Assembly: GCF_050589825.1 (NCBI RefSeq)
Contig: NZ_JBNGOZ010000003.1
Coordinates: forward strand, 1-64,000
Reading direction: 5' to 3'
Source of the DNA: Carboxylicivirga longa
GTDB lineage: Bacteria; Bacteroidota; Bacteroidia; Bacteroidales; Marinilabiliaceae
Length of the DNA stretch: 64,000 bases
The position numbers were made by a program, and so were the translations under genes. Every line of letters starts with the position of its first letter. Position 1 is the stretch's first letter. The notes below the pieces were generated by a model. It made no database searches. It had not been told where the DNA came from and was given only the letters and a program-made list of their open reading frames with translations. This document shows positions 51,176 through 61,447 of this stretch, piece after piece.

Positions 51176-51312
51176 GTTCAACATGATTATGTTATTAGCT
51201 ATGTTCGTTTGTGAACAATATTTATTGTAAATTGAGACTTGTTATTGGGCAGCATGTTGGCAAGTGATGCAATAGTGTTCGAATTTGAACATATTGTATC
51301 AGAATCGAACAC
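51176..51312 (+). promoter_or_regulatory. Operator-like array upstream of the efflux operon
   Basis: Several palindromes cluster here: AACATGATTATGTT (51180-51193), GTTCGTTTGTGAAC (51203-51216), GTTCGAATTTGAAC (51277-51290), and an inverted pair GTGTTCGA/TCGAACAC (51275-51282 and 51305-51312). The GTTC/GAAC half-site is repeated. They lie 99-235 bases before the operon start. No regulator gene is adjacent. I see no gene between the tRNA and 51410. Confidence 0.4.
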
Positions 51313-51410
51313 TATCAATAAGCTTTTAAATATTTAAAAGTCTATTGTTTAATGAAATAATTATGTTGGTACGCTTTTAGCTGCTGCCAAGTAACCTAAA
51401 CTCAATTATT

Positions 51411-52307
51411 TTGAAAATACAGATTAACGACCTTAGTCAGGTGTATAAAAATGACTTTCGGGCACTCAATAAGGTTAACCTTGAGATTAATCCGGGTATG
51501 TTCGGCCTGCTGGGACCCAATGGAGCCGGTAAATCAACCTTAATGCGGATATTAGTTACCCTGCTGCGTCCCACACATGGCGAGGTAATGGTGAACGACA
51601 TGCCTTTATCAAAAAATCGTGCCGAGGTGCGTTCTATGTTGGGTTACCTGCCTCAGGACTTCCGCTTCTTCGCCAAATTACGCACTTGGGAGTTTCTGGA
51701 TTATGCAGCTTCAATGGCGGGTATTAAAGGTAAAAAGGATAGGTTAGCAGCCGTTGATGAGCTATTGGAACAGGTGGGGCTGTTTGATGTGCGCAACCGT
51801 TATGCCAATAAGCTATCCGGGGGTATGAAGCGACGTCTGGGGATTGCACAGGCCTTGATAGGTGATCCGAAGATAATTGTTGTGGATGAGCCCACCACAG
51901 GTCTCGACCCGGAAGAACGTATTCGTTTTCGTAATATCCTATCTAACCTTAGTCAAAAAGAAGTCATCATTATTTTGTCAACCCATATTGTGGGCGATAT
52001 CTCATCCACCTGCCGGCAAATGGCTTTGCTTAATCGCGGGCAGGTTCATTTTCAGGGCTCCCCTGAGGAGTTCATTAATCAGTCAGCGGGTCATGTTTTT
52101 AAAGCCAGTGTGTCATTCGAGCAGATGAAGCTCATTAGCGAACAGTATCCGGTTATTACCTCCGTGCCGGGTGCCGGTGGATATGAAATAGAATTTGTGG
52201 CCAACGAAGTGAATGGGTGGGAAACGACTGCCGTAGAACCCAATCTGGAGCACGCCTATGTGTATTTTATGGAATATGTGGCCAACGAAAAATTTCAGTA
52301 TCAATGA
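51411..52307 (+). CDS. ABC transporter ATP-binding protein
   Basis: A 298-residue ATPase with Walker A GPNGAGKST, Q-loop YLPQDFRFF, signature LSGGMKRRLG, Walker B IIVVDEPTTGLD and switch His in STHIVGD. TTG 51411 is the start because the next in-frame ATG lies inside the nucleotide-binding fold and a stop occurs 11 codons upstream. The ATPase should power the permease encoded by the next gene, whose ATG overlaps this stop (ATGA). The substrate is unknown. It opens the operon that runs into the TolC and RND genes. Confidence 0.92.
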   Translation: MKIQINDLSQVYKNDFRALNKVNLEINPGMFGLLGPNGAGKSTLMRILVTLLRPTHGEVMVNDMPLSKNRAEVRSMLGYLPQDFRFFAKLRTWEFLDYAASMAGIKGKKDRLAAVDELLEQVGLFDVRNRYANKLSGGMKRRLGIAQALIGDPKIIVVDEPTTGLDPEERIRFRNILSNLSQKEVIIILSTHIVGDISSTCRQMALLNRGQVHFQGSPEEFINQSAGHVFKASVSFEQMKLISEQYPVITSVPGAGGYEIEFVANEVNGWETTAVEPNLEHAYVYFMEYVANEKFQYQ

Positions 52308-55300
52308 TTTCCTTCTTCAATATTTCTACTGTTGCGCGCTTCGAATCTAAAACCCTGTTTCGAAGTTGGTTCTTTCGAATCTTTTCCATCATAATACTGG
52401 CTTTTATTCTGATGTTTAACATTTTTGGCATTGCAGCTGTAGCTGATGGAGGATGGCAAGGGCGCGTATTGCCGTCGGCAGCGCCTTACTTTAATCTGTG
52501 GCTGCTTAACATTGCACAGGCGGTAATAGCCGTGTTTTTGTCGGCCGATTTCCTGGGGCGCGATAAAAAACTGGATACCACCGAGGCTTTTTATGTCAGA
52601 AGCATGACCAACACCGAGTATGTGCTGGGAAAGACCTTTGGTGTATTAAAGGTTTTTGTGGTGTTAAACGCCATTGTTTTACTTAGTGCTTTGGTATTTA
52701 TGCTGATTGGCAACGAGGCACCCATTGACTGGATATCCTATATTGCCTATCCGCTTCTTATTTCAATGCCCACGCTGGTGTTTATTTTGGGGCTGTCATT
52801 TTTTACCATGACGCTTATCCGCAACCAGGCTGTTACCTTTGTTTTACTCCTGGGGTTTATCGCCTTATCATTGTTTTATTTGGGCAATAGGTATTTAGGT
52901 TTATTCGATGTATTGGGATTCTTCACGCCTTTTATGCGTTCCGATTTTACAGGATTTCAGGATGTATTTCACTTAGTACAGCATCGTCTTTTATATTTTC
53001 TTCTGGGTACTTTCTTTATTTTGGCCACTATCTGGCGCTTACCGCGACTGGAGCAGCAAAAATTCAATAAGCCTATCTTATTAACAGGAATGTTTACCTT
53101 GTTGGGTGTTTCTGCCCTGCTAACAGGTAAATTATACATAAATGACAGTGAGGGAAGTGCCCTTCAGGATAAAATCGTAGCGCTTAACAAGCAATTAAAA
53201 CCATCGGCTTATCAAATAGTGGCCTATGAAATGGAGCTGAGGCATCATCCTACAGCTATTGAATGCAAGGCAGAGATGCAGATTTCAAAGGTTAATGACG
53301 GGGACAGTAGCCTTAAACTCGTTTTGAATCCGGGATTGAAGGTCGACCTTTGTTTAATCAATGCAAAGCAGGTGTCCTTCAAGCGCGATGCCCATATCCT
53401 TACCATTCAGGCAAATGATTTACCAACGGATTCTTTTGAGTTGGAACTGCAATATAAAGGAACGATTACTGATGAAGCACTGTATGTGGATGTTGATGAA
53501 GAAGTTAAGTTGGCAGAGAATCGTCTTGATCCTTTGCTCGCAGGCAAGCAATACAGCTTTATTCAAGATGATTACGTGTTGCTCACGCGCGAATCAGCAT
53601 GGTACCCGGTGCTTGCTGATAAACAATATTGGACGAGCTATCCCTTTACACATATGAAGCTGTCCGTTCAGACTTTTCCCGGTTTAGATGTTATCGCACA
53701 AGGCAAAAAGGATAGTCTGGATATTGCTTCCTATCGTTTTATAAATGATAAGCCACTGAATGCCTACAGCTTAATAATAGGTGATTATGAGCACCATTCT
53801 ATCAGGGTGGATAGTGTTGAGTTTAATCTCTATCATCATAAAAGGCACGTGGCCTATAAGGAGTATTTCACAGAACTTAATGATACCATTCCGCATATTA
53901 TCAAAAATATTAAAGATGATTTTGAACGCAAACTAGGCGTTGATTATCCATTTGAGCGCTTCTCGGTGGTTGAAACACCCATTAATTTTTACACTTATAT
54001 TCGCAACTGGTCATTGGCTACAGAGAGTGTGATGCCAGAGATGGTACTATTCCCGGAAAGTGGAGGCGGAACCTGGCAAAATGACCTTCATAGCATTCGT
54101 CGACGTGTGGACCGAAGAAAGGAGCGCTCCAATGAAGAGCAATCGGAGAAGGAGTTGCAGGTGGAGGTATTGAAAGACTACCTGGGCAGTAACTTCATTC
54201 GTCCGTCGCGCTTTTTCTTTGGCCGTAGACAAGCCGCCGAGCGCCATGTTGAAAACTGGGGTCGTCACCAGGTATTTCCTTTGTACTTTACCTATGCCAA
54301 TCGAGTAGAAGAGGAGGGTTACCCTTTACTTACCATTGCCATGGAAAATTATCTGCATCAGCGCCTGAGCGAAACACGACGTCGTGATTTTGGAGGCTTA
54401 TCCAGTAACGATGAAGTGATACTGAAGCTGAGAGAAAATAGTCTGAAAGAATTGATTGAGAAGGAAGATGTGAATACTCTGGGTAATGTATTTGCATCCA
54501 AAGGAAGCCAGTTGTTTTCCAATTTAAAGGTTGATGTGGGGCTGACCGACTTTGATAAGAAATTGGATAAGGTAATTCGTGACACTCGTTTTCAAAATCA
54601 AAGGGTAGAAGATTTTAAGCGCTTAATGAGTCAAATCAGTCGTACTGATTTTATGGCCTTATATGATAATTGGCTGAACGAATCCTATAAAGCTGCTTTT
54701 CTCTTTAGTTCGGTGGATGTGTTTGAAGTAAAGGATGGTAATCGGGTGCGTTACTTCCTGAACCTGCGGGTGGCCAACAAAGGAAATGCCGATGGGATAT
54801 TGAGCTTTACAGTGCGTGAAGGTATGCAACAGAGCGGACGGGGCCGTTTTCGTTCGCGTTTTCAAATGAATACGGAGGAAGGTAACGAACAGAGCTATCA
54901 GTTAAAGGCCGGACAAACTTACGAGCTTGGTTTTTTACTCGATGAAGAGCCGCGTGATATAACAGTTAATACTTTTCTGGCAGCCAATATTCCTTCAGCG
55001 CAAAATCTCACTTTGAATGCGGTGAAACGTAATACTAAGGTGAGTTTCTTTGAAGGTCTGCGTCCCTCCGCTAAAACGCTTCGCTATGCGGCAGCATCTG
55101 AAGTTATTGTAGATAACGAAGACAGTGGTTTTACCATTGTTAATACGGGAGAAAGCCGGACGGTGAAAGACTGGTGGGTGGCGATGCAAAACAAGGAGGA
55201 AGAAGATGAAAGCTATGGCATGATGCATTTCTGGAATCATCCCGTGAGTTGGAAACCCATTGTGGGCGAACAGTTCTTTGGTGAGTATTTAAAATCTGCT

Positions 55301-55633
55301 GTTTATAAACGAAAAGGCATCGGTGAAGGCTATGTCAATTGGAAAGTGGAACTGAAAGAGGCGGGCAGGTATGATGTTTATGCCTATGTGCCGCGCATTG
55401 TTCAGCGTTTCCGGCGTAGGCGCAATAGCGAGAATAAAGAAACCAATTACAACTTTGTGGTTGATCATGATGACGGCGAGGAACAGGTGAAAGTAATGAC
55501 GAATAACGATAATTACGGCTGGATGTATCTGGGAGAATATTATTTCTCAGAGGGACAGGCTTCCGTAAAGCTTTCTGATGTAACCAATAGCGACTATGTG
55601 ATAGCGGATGCAGTAAAATGGATAAAGAAATAA
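52304..55633 (+). CDS. ABC-2 permease fused to a degenerate M1-aminopeptidase-like domain
   Basis: A protein of 1109 residues from ATG 52304, which overlaps the ATPase stop by ATGA. The first about 270 residues hold six or so membrane helices of an ABC-2 permease, and another helix lies near 265-290. The rest is a large periplasmic part resembling the M1 peptidase of known permease/aminopeptidase fusions (ATESVMPEMVLFPE corresponds to the peptidase substrate loop). No HExxH zinc motif is present, so I predict no peptidase activity. The last about 100 residues (VNWKVELKEAGRYDVYAYVP) form a golvesin-like beta-sandwich. The role may be binding or export of a peptide or lipid; this is not settled by sequence. 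Confidence 0.82.
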   Translation: MISFFNISTVARFESKTLFRSWFFRIFSIIILAFILMFNIFGIAAVADGGWQGRVLPSAAPYFNLWLLNIAQAVIAVFLSADFLGRDKKLDTTEAFYVRSMTNTEYVLGKTFGVLKVFVVLNAIVLLSALVFMLIGNEAPIDWISYIAYPLLISMPTLVFILGLSFFTMTLIRNQAVTFVLLLGFIALSLFYLGNRYLGLFDVLGFFTPFMRSDFTGFQDVFHLVQHRLLYFLLGTFFILATIWRLPRLEQQKFNKPILLTGMFTLLGVSALLTGKLYINDSEGSALQDKIVALNKQLKPSAYQIVAYEMELRHHPTAIECKAEMQISKVNDGDSSLKLVLNPGLKVDLCLINAKQVSFKRDAHILTIQANDLPTDSFELELQYKGTITDEALYVDVDEEVKLAENRLDPLLAGKQYSFIQDDYVLLTRESAWYPVLADKQYWTSYPFTHMKLSVQTFPGLDVIAQGKKDSLDIASYRFINDKPLNAYSLIIGDYEHHSIRVDSVEFNLYHHKRHVAYKEYFTELNDTIPHIIKNIKDDFERKLGVDYPFERFSVVETPINFYTYIRNWSLATESVMPEMVLFPESGGGTWQNDLHSIRRRVDRRKERSNEEQSEKELQVEVLKDYLGSNFIRPSRFFFGRRQAAERHVENWGRHQVFPLYFTYANRVEEEGYPLLTIAMENYLHQRLSETRRRDFGGLSSNDEVILKLRENSLKELIEKEDVNTLGNVFASKGSQLFSNLKVDVGLTDFDKKLDKVIRDTRFQNQRVEDFKRLMSQISRTDFMALYDNWLNESYKAAFLFSSVDVFEVKDGNRVRYFLNLRVANKGNADGILSFTVREGMQQSGRGRFRSRFQMNTEEGNEQSYQLKAGQTYELGFLLDEEPRDITVNTFLAANIPSAQNLTLNAVKRNTKVSFFEGLRPSAKTLRYAAASEVIVDNEDSGFTIVNTGESRTVKDWWVAMQNKEEEDESYGMMHFWNHPVSWKPIVGEQFFGEYLKSAVYKRKGIGEGYVNWKVELKEAGRYDVYAYVPRIVQRFRRRRNSENKETNYNFVVDHDDGEEQVKVMTNNDNYGWMYLGEYYFSEGQASVKLSDVTNSDYVIADAVKWIKK

Positions 55634-55655
55634 TCAGATAATAATATCCCAATTC

Positions 55656-57131
55656 ATGAAGAAGATACTAATAATCCCGGCAATGCTTTTATTTACAGGG
55701 TTTGTGCAGCTTCCGGCACAACGTCTGATGACATTGCCACAATCAGTAGAAGAGGCACTTAAGAACAGTCCGCAAATTGTGCGCTCGCGATTGGGCCTGG
55801 AGCGAACACGTGAATTATTGAATGCACAGCGGGCTTCGCTGCGTTCTAACTTCAGACTTAACCTTAATCCCTATGTATATTCGAACCGACGCAGCTATAG
55901 TGAGGAAAGGCAGCAATGGTTTAATGCAGAGAGCACCAGTAGCAATGGTGTGTTTGATGTGAGTCAGCCCATCATATGGACCGATGGGGTAATTGCCTTG
56001 CAAAACGAGTTTGGATGGCAGAAAAATAGTGGTTCCTTATCTGCAAACTCATTTGAAGGTTTTAGTAATAATGTGCGTTTGGTATTAGATCAGCCTTTGT
56101 TTACCTATAACCGAACCAAAATGACCCTAAAAGAGCTGGAGTTTGACCATGAAAATGCCAAGTTGAGATATGCCCTCGAAGCCTTGAATGTGGAACGTCA
56201 GATAACACAGTATTTCTATCAGATTTATCAGAAGCAGATGGAGGTGATTACCTTGCGCGAGGAGTGGGAGAATCGCAAACGTAGCTTTGAGATCATCAGT
56301 AACAAAGTGGAGGCCGGGCTGGTGGCTAAAGAAGAAATGCTACAGGCCGAATTGGATATGATGACCAGTGAGTCGGCGGTGCAAAACAGTGAAGTGACGC
56401 TTGAGAACATAAAGGATAACTTTAAATATATGCTGGGTATGTCCCTTTATGAAGAGATTATGGTCATTGCCGAAGTGTCTGTTTTACCGGTTGATATCGA
56501 TTTAAATATGGCTACTAATTTTGCTTTGTCTAACAGGATGGAGATACGGCAGCGACAGATTGATATTGAGACCGGCCAGTTTAAGTTGATCAGAACCAAT
56601 GCTACCAATGAGTTTCAAGGCCGCTTGAATGTATCGGTGGGTTTATTTGGTGAGAATGAAAAAGTAAAGGGTATTTACGATAACCCTACCGATAATGAGG
56701 ATGTGCGCTTTAGCCTGGAAATACCTTTGTTCGACTGGGGCGAAAAGAAAGCGCGTATGCGTGCTGCAGAGGCCGAACTACAAACTAGTGAATATGATTT
56801 AGAAGATGAAAAAAAAGCCATCCGTCGTGATATTCGCCAAATCGACAGAAGCATTAGCAATGCATTAATACAGATCGATATTGCCCGAAAGAACGAAGAA
56901 AATGCGCAGTTGACTTACGAAATCAACCTGGAGAAATACCGTAATGGAGATCTGACGAGTATGGATCTGAACCTGTTTCAAAATCAGCTAACCCAGAAAA
57001 AAAATGCCTTAACTGCTGCTTTGATCGATTACAAGCTGGAGCTGCTGAATATGAAGCTTCAAACCCTCTATGATTTTGAGCAGCAGAACAGTATCATCGA
57101 TGATGTGATGAAATATGAGATGATTCAATAA
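55656..57131 (+). CDS. TolC-family outer-membrane efflux protein
   Basis: A 491-residue outer-membrane factor with a signal peptide ending QLPAQ. Two internal repeats of long coiled helices (VEEALKNSPQIVRSRLGLERTR at the start and NLEKYRNGDLTSMDLN near the end) and strand segments between them are typical of TolC proteins. It forms the outer channel for the adaptor and RND pumps that follow. It begins 22 bases after the permease fusion, and 66 bases separate it from the adaptor gene. Confidence 0.9.
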   Translation: MKKILIIPAMLLFTGFVQLPAQRLMTLPQSVEEALKNSPQIVRSRLGLERTRELLNAQRASLRSNFRLNLNPYVYSNRRSYSEERQQWFNAESTSSNGVFDVSQPIIWTDGVIALQNEFGWQKNSGSLSANSFEGFSNNVRLVLDQPLFTYNRTKMTLKELEFDHENAKLRYALEALNVERQITQYFYQIYQKQMEVITLREEWENRKRSFEIISNKVEAGLVAKEEMLQAELDMMTSESAVQNSEVTLENIKDNFKYMLGMSLYEEIMVIAEVSVLPVDIDLNMATNFALSNRMEIRQRQIDIETGQFKLIRTNATNEFQGRLNVSVGLFGENEKVKGIYDNPTDNEDVRFSLEIPLFDWGEKKARMRAAEAELQTSEYDLEDEKKAIRRDIRQIDRSISNALIQIDIARKNEENAQLTYEINLEKYRNGDLTSMDLNLFQNQLTQKKNALTAALIDYKLELLNMKLQTLYDFEQQNSIIDDVMKYEMIQ

Positions 57132-57197
57132 ATCTAATCTGTACGGCCCTATGCATTCCTATTGATCAATACTAACCAAAATTAAATAGCTACAACC

Positions 57198-58274
57198 ATG
57201 ATAATTCATAAGCAAGCCATAAAATATTCAAAGCTCATCGCACTTACTTTGGGCCTTATCAACCTCTTTTCCTGTAAAAATGAAGCAACCAGTTTTAATA
57301 CCGATGTGGCGGTTAACGTGTCGGTTCAGGAGGTGAAGAAGAAACCCATTGAGCAAACCTTGATTACAACGGGCTCCATCAGCCCCGAGCTCCAAGCGAA
57401 TCTGAAAACGGAGTTGGCGGCGCATTACCATTTGCAAAGGAATCCACGTACCGGAAAGCCTTTTAAAATGGGCGATCAAGTGAAGCAGCATGAGCTGGTA
57501 ATTCTGCTGAAAGATCAGGAATATACCAATAATGCCAATTTGCCGGGTGCCGAGCTGGATAAGGAAATATCAGCTATGGAATACGAAAAGCAACGGGCTT
57601 TATACGAAAAAGGAGGTGTCACCAAGCGCGAACTGGTTAACTCAGAAAAAACCTTGCTGACAGCGGAGCAAGCCTATGAAAATGCAGCCCTTAGTATTGA
57701 AAAACTTAGCATTCGTGCACCTTTTAGCGGTGTCATCACCGATTTACCCTATTTCTCGCCGGGTATCAGGGTGGATAATGGACAAGCAGTACTTAGCCTG
57801 ATGAATTATACGAGTATGATGATGGATTTGAGTATGCCGGAAAATCTGCTGGGGCAAGTAGAAATTAATCAGGAGGCCAATATCATGAATTATGCCTTGC
57901 CCAACGATACGTTGAAGGGGCGCATCACCGAGCTGTCACCGGCTATTGATATCGAAGCACGTACATTCAAAGGACGTCTGAGAGTAGATAACGACCAAGA
58001 GTTACTGAAGCCCGGTATGTTTGTTAAGGCTGAGATTGTGGTAGACCAGCGCGATAGTGCTCTGGTGATTCCCAAGGAGGTAATTATTACAGAAGGGAAT
58101 CGCAAAGTGGTGTTTGTGGCAAAGAATTCGGCTGCCCAAAAGCGTTATATCCGCACCGGTATCGAAACAATGAGTGAGGTGGAAGTGCTGGAAGGGATAG
58201 AGGTGAATGAACGCCTCATAATAAAAGGTTTTGAAACCCTGAAGGACCGTTCCAAGGTGAAGGTGGTAAAATAA
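57198..58274 (+). CDS. RND efflux periplasmic adaptor (membrane-fusion) lipoprotein
   Basis: A 358-residue adaptor. The lipobox LFSC gives Cys26. A short hairpin region (KEISAMEYEKQRALYEKGGVTKRELVNSEKTLL is split by the alpha-hairpin turn) is flanked by lipoyl halves, with SIRAPFSGVITDLPYFSPGIRV as the second half. The beta-barrel (NEQ-type ...INQEANIMNYALP) and membrane-proximal domain (ALVIPKEVIITEGNRKVVFV) follow. It should link the inner-membrane pumps at 58352 and 61448 to the TolC-family channel at 55656. Confidence 0.9.
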   Translation: MIIHKQAIKYSKLIALTLGLINLFSCKNEATSFNTDVAVNVSVQEVKKKPIEQTLITTGSISPELQANLKTELAAHYHLQRNPRTGKPFKMGDQVKQHELVILLKDQEYTNNANLPGAELDKEISAMEYEKQRALYEKGGVTKRELVNSEKTLLTAEQAYENAALSIEKLSIRAPFSGVITDLPYFSPGIRVDNGQAVLSLMNYTSMMMDLSMPENLLGQVEINQEANIMNYALPNDTLKGRITELSPAIDIEARTFKGRLRVDNDQELLKPGMFVKAEIVVDQRDSALVIPKEVIITEGNRKVVFVAKNSAAQKRYIRTGIETMSEVEVLEGIEVNERLIIKGFETLKDRSKVKVVK

Positions 58275-58351
58275 TTTTGATGATTTGCCACTGTGATAAA
58301 ATCTCACATACCAATATCATTCATTATCCTTAATAACTCATAACTCAAAAT

Positions 58352-61300
58352 ATGAAAGCAATCTCACGCTTTTCAGTTAATTATCCGGTTACGGTACTCA
58401 TGTTGGTGCTGGGTATTATCCTGCTGGGTATCATTTCCTTGTCACGCCTAGGAACCGATCTATTCCCCGACCTTCAGAACCCACGTATCTATGCCGAGAT
58501 TGTATCGGGTGAGCGCTCGCCGGAGGAGATAGAAAAACGTTTTGTGGAGCAGGTGGAAGCACTGGCAGTGCGTCAGAGTGGTGTGCTCAACGTGTCGTCG
58601 GTGAGCCGTATTGGCTCGGCTGTTGTTACGGTGGAATACGACTGGGGAAAAGACATTGACGAGGCCTTTCTGGATTTGCAAAAGGCACTAACGCCGGTCA
58701 GCCAGGACGAGGATGTGGAGGAGTTAAACGTTACTCGCTTCGACCCCAATGCAACTGCGGTAATTAAGGCGGCATTCAGCAATGATGAGATAAGCGATAT
58801 GAACAGCCTGCGCAAGGTGGCTGAAAACTATATCCGTAACGAATTAATTCGCATCGAAGGGGTGGCCGATATACGCATTTCGGGGGAAGAAAAAGCCGAA
58901 GTAATGGTGGTGGCCGACCCGCAGCTGCTAAGGGCTAACGGCTTAAGTACATCATCCTTATTAAATACCATCACTAACTTTAATCAAAATGTGTCGGGTG
59001 GTTCCATCGAAGAAATGGGACAGCGTTACATTATTAAAGGGCTGAGTGCCTTAAGTGCCTTGCACGATGTTGAAAATCTGGTGGTAAAACTGAATCAGAC
59101 CCGTGTTTCCGAAAGTGCTTCATCAGCTAATACTCAGGAGTCATCGCCGGTATTACTTAAAGATGTGGCCAAAGTTGAATTAGCCAACCGCGAGCCCGAA
59201 AGCATTGTTCGACTCAATGGTCAACGTTGTCTGGGGATTTCCATCTACAAAGAGACCCGCTATAATACGGTGGCCGCTGTTGAAAAGCTGGAAGAAGCCT
59301 TTGTGGAAATTCAGCAGCGTTTGCCAGGTTATAAGTTGCAGGTGGTGAATAACCAGGGCGCTTTTATACAAAGTGCCATTGGCGAAGTGGAGGAGAGTGC
59401 TTTGTATGGTATTATCCTGGCTGTTTTTGTCCTCTTTATTTTCTTGCGACGCTTTGGGGTTACTCTGGTTGTGAGCCTGGCCATTCCGGTATCTATTATT
59501 GCCACTTTTAATCTGATGTATTTCAATGGGCTGACCTTGAATATCATGACGTTGGGTGGTCTGGCCCTGGGGGCAGGTATGTTAGTGGACAATGCCATTG
59601 TGGTGGTCGAAAATATCGTGCGCAAGATAGAAGAAGGTATTCCGGTAAAGCAAGCGGCCATTGAAGGAACCGCTGAAGTGGGCGGGGCTTTAACGGCTTC
59701 CACCCTGACTACCATTGTGGTGTTTTTACCCATCGTTTATTTACACGGCGCATCGGGCGAGCTGTTTAAAGATCAGGCTTGGACGGTGGCGTTTTCATTA
59801 CTGTCATCTTTGCTGGTTGCCTTGTTGGTGATACCGGTGATGAGTAAGTATGTATTTAAAAATGCTAAAAAACAAAGCGCTCAACCCAAAGAAACAGGAT
59901 TTAAAACATACCATATTTTCTTGAATTATGTACTTGAGAAAAGAACCTGGGTGTTGATGAGTGCTGCACTTGTAATTGCTCTAACGGCTTTAATTATTCC
60001 CCGCGTGGGCAGTGAATTTATGCCCGAAGTGCAGTCTAACGAAGTAACCATTGAAACGGTGTTTCCGGCAGGCACCTCTCTGCGCCGCACAGATGCTACC
60101 TTAAGACAAATGGAGCAGATGGTGATGGATGCCTGGGGCGATAAACTAAAATGGATTTATACCCATGCAGGCCCCGAATCATCGGGCGAGACCGTATCTA
60201 CTGCAGAACAAGGTGAAAATACCGGGTACATCAAGTTGGTGTTGAATGATGAGGTGAATGCTTCTTTTACCCAAATGGTGGAGGCACTGAACATTTTATA
60301 TGGAGGTGTGAAAGGCCTGGAGATGCGTTTTGTGCAGGAGCAATCGGCCATACAAACACTTTTGGGAACCAACGAAGCCCCTTTGGTAATTGAAATTGAG
60401 GATAACAACGTTCAAAAGCTGGAAGAGTCGGCGCTTGTATTAACGGAAGCCATCCGTCGTAATAAGGAGATATATAATGTGAAAAGCTCCTTTGAAGATG
60501 GAGCACCGGAAGTTAATGTGGTTATTGACCGTGTCAGAGCGGGTATCTTCAACCTTGATGTATCCACTATCATGAATAACTTGTCGGCTTACTTGTTGGA
60601 AAAAGAGGGGGGCAGCATGGAGCTGAATGGCGAGCTAACTGACATTAAACTGGAAACACCTGATGTACAACTGGAAGAGCTGGCCTATTTAAAAATATCG
60701 CAAGGCGAGAAGGATGTACTCTTATCGGAGGTAGCCAGCATTGAGATAGGTCGGGCACCACGTGAGGTGTTACGCAACAATCAAAAACGAGTGATTCGTC
60801 TTAGTGCCATGGTGGCCGATGAGCGACCCTTTGATCATTTTGTGGCCGACCTGGAGCAAAGTATTGCTCAATTGGATATTCACCCGACATCGAAGGTGAC
60901 TATTTTAGGGGAAGAGGAAAAGCGTAAAGATGCCTTTGGCAACCTGCAATTTGCCTTGCTGTTGTCCATTATCCTGGTTTACATGGTAATGGCTTCGCAA
61001 TTTGAATCTTTGCTACATCCCTTCACCATATTGCTAACCATCCCATTGGCAGGGGTGGGTGCCGTGTGGGCATTTTTTGTGCTGGGACATACCTTTAACA
61101 TCATGGCTTACATCGGTGTTGTGATGCTGGCGGGTATAGCGGTTAACGATTCCATCATTTTAGTGGATGCCATTAACCAATACAAAAAGGCCGGTTTAAA
61201 ACTCAGAGAAGCCATTGTAGCAGCCGGTCAACAGCGTGTTCGTCCTATCTTAATGACGAGCCTGACAACTATTCTGGCGCTGCTGCCGCTCACCTTTGGC

Positions 61301-61438
61301 TTTGGCGATAGCGCCTCCTTGCGTGCGCCCATGGCCATTGCAGTTATCGGTGGTTTAATAACCTCCACTCTGTTAACCCTGGTCGTGATTCCTTGTGTGT
61401 ATTACGTGTTCGACCGTCTGTTTCAATCAACCCAATAG
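58352..61438 (+). CDS. RND-family efflux pump, inner-membrane subunit 1
   Basis: A 1028-residue AcrB/MdtB-like transporter, complete from the first membrane helix (SVNYPVTVLMLVLGIILLG) to the twelfth. Two large periplasmic porter regions are present. GGLALGAGMLVDNAIVVVENI in TM4 carries the Asp of the proton relay, and MLAGIAVNDSIILVDAIN in TM10 is typical. It should use the proton gradient to export small molecules, probably drugs or bile-like compounds; the substrate cannot be read from sequence. Nine bases separate it from a second RND gene. Confidence 0.93.
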   Translation: MKAISRFSVNYPVTVLMLVLGIILLGIISLSRLGTDLFPDLQNPRIYAEIVSGERSPEEIEKRFVEQVEALAVRQSGVLNVSSVSRIGSAVVTVEYDWGKDIDEAFLDLQKALTPVSQDEDVEELNVTRFDPNATAVIKAAFSNDEISDMNSLRKVAENYIRNELIRIEGVADIRISGEEKAEVMVVADPQLLRANGLSTSSLLNTITNFNQNVSGGSIEEMGQRYIIKGLSALSALHDVENLVVKLNQTRVSESASSANTQESSPVLLKDVAKVELANREPESIVRLNGQRCLGISIYKETRYNTVAAVEKLEEAFVEIQQRLPGYKLQVVNNQGAFIQSAIGEVEESALYGIILAVFVLFIFLRRFGVTLVVSLAIPVSIIATFNLMYFNGLTLNIMTLGGLALGAGMLVDNAIVVVENIVRKIEEGIPVKQAAIEGTAEVGGALTASTLTTIVVFLPIVYLHGASGELFKDQAWTVAFSLLSSLLVALLVIPVMSKYVFKNAKKQSAQPKETGFKTYHIFLNYVLEKRTWVLMSAALVIALTALIIPRVGSEFMPEVQSNEVTIETVFPAGTSLRRTDATLRQMEQMVMDAWGDKLKWIYTHAGPESSGETVSTAEQGENTGYIKLVLNDEVNASFTQMVEALNILYGGVKGLEMRFVQEQSAIQTLLGTNEAPLVIEIEDNNVQKLEESALVLTEAIRRNKEIYNVKSSFEDGAPEVNVVIDRVRAGIFNLDVSTIMNNLSAYLLEKEGGSMELNGELTDIKLETPDVQLEELAYLKISQGEKDVLLSEVASIEIGRAPREVLRNNQKRVIRLSAMVADERPFDHFVADLEQSIAQLDIHPTSKVTILGEEEKRKDAFGNLQFALLLSIILVYMVMASQFESLLHPFTILLTIPLAGVGAVWAFFVLGHTFNIMAYIGVVMLAGIAVNDSIILVDAINQYKKAGLKLREAIVAAGQQRVRPILMTSLTTILALLPLTFGFGDSASLRAPMAIAVIGGLITSTLLTLVVIPCVYYVFDRLFQSTQ

Positions 61439-61447
61439 CATAGGTAT

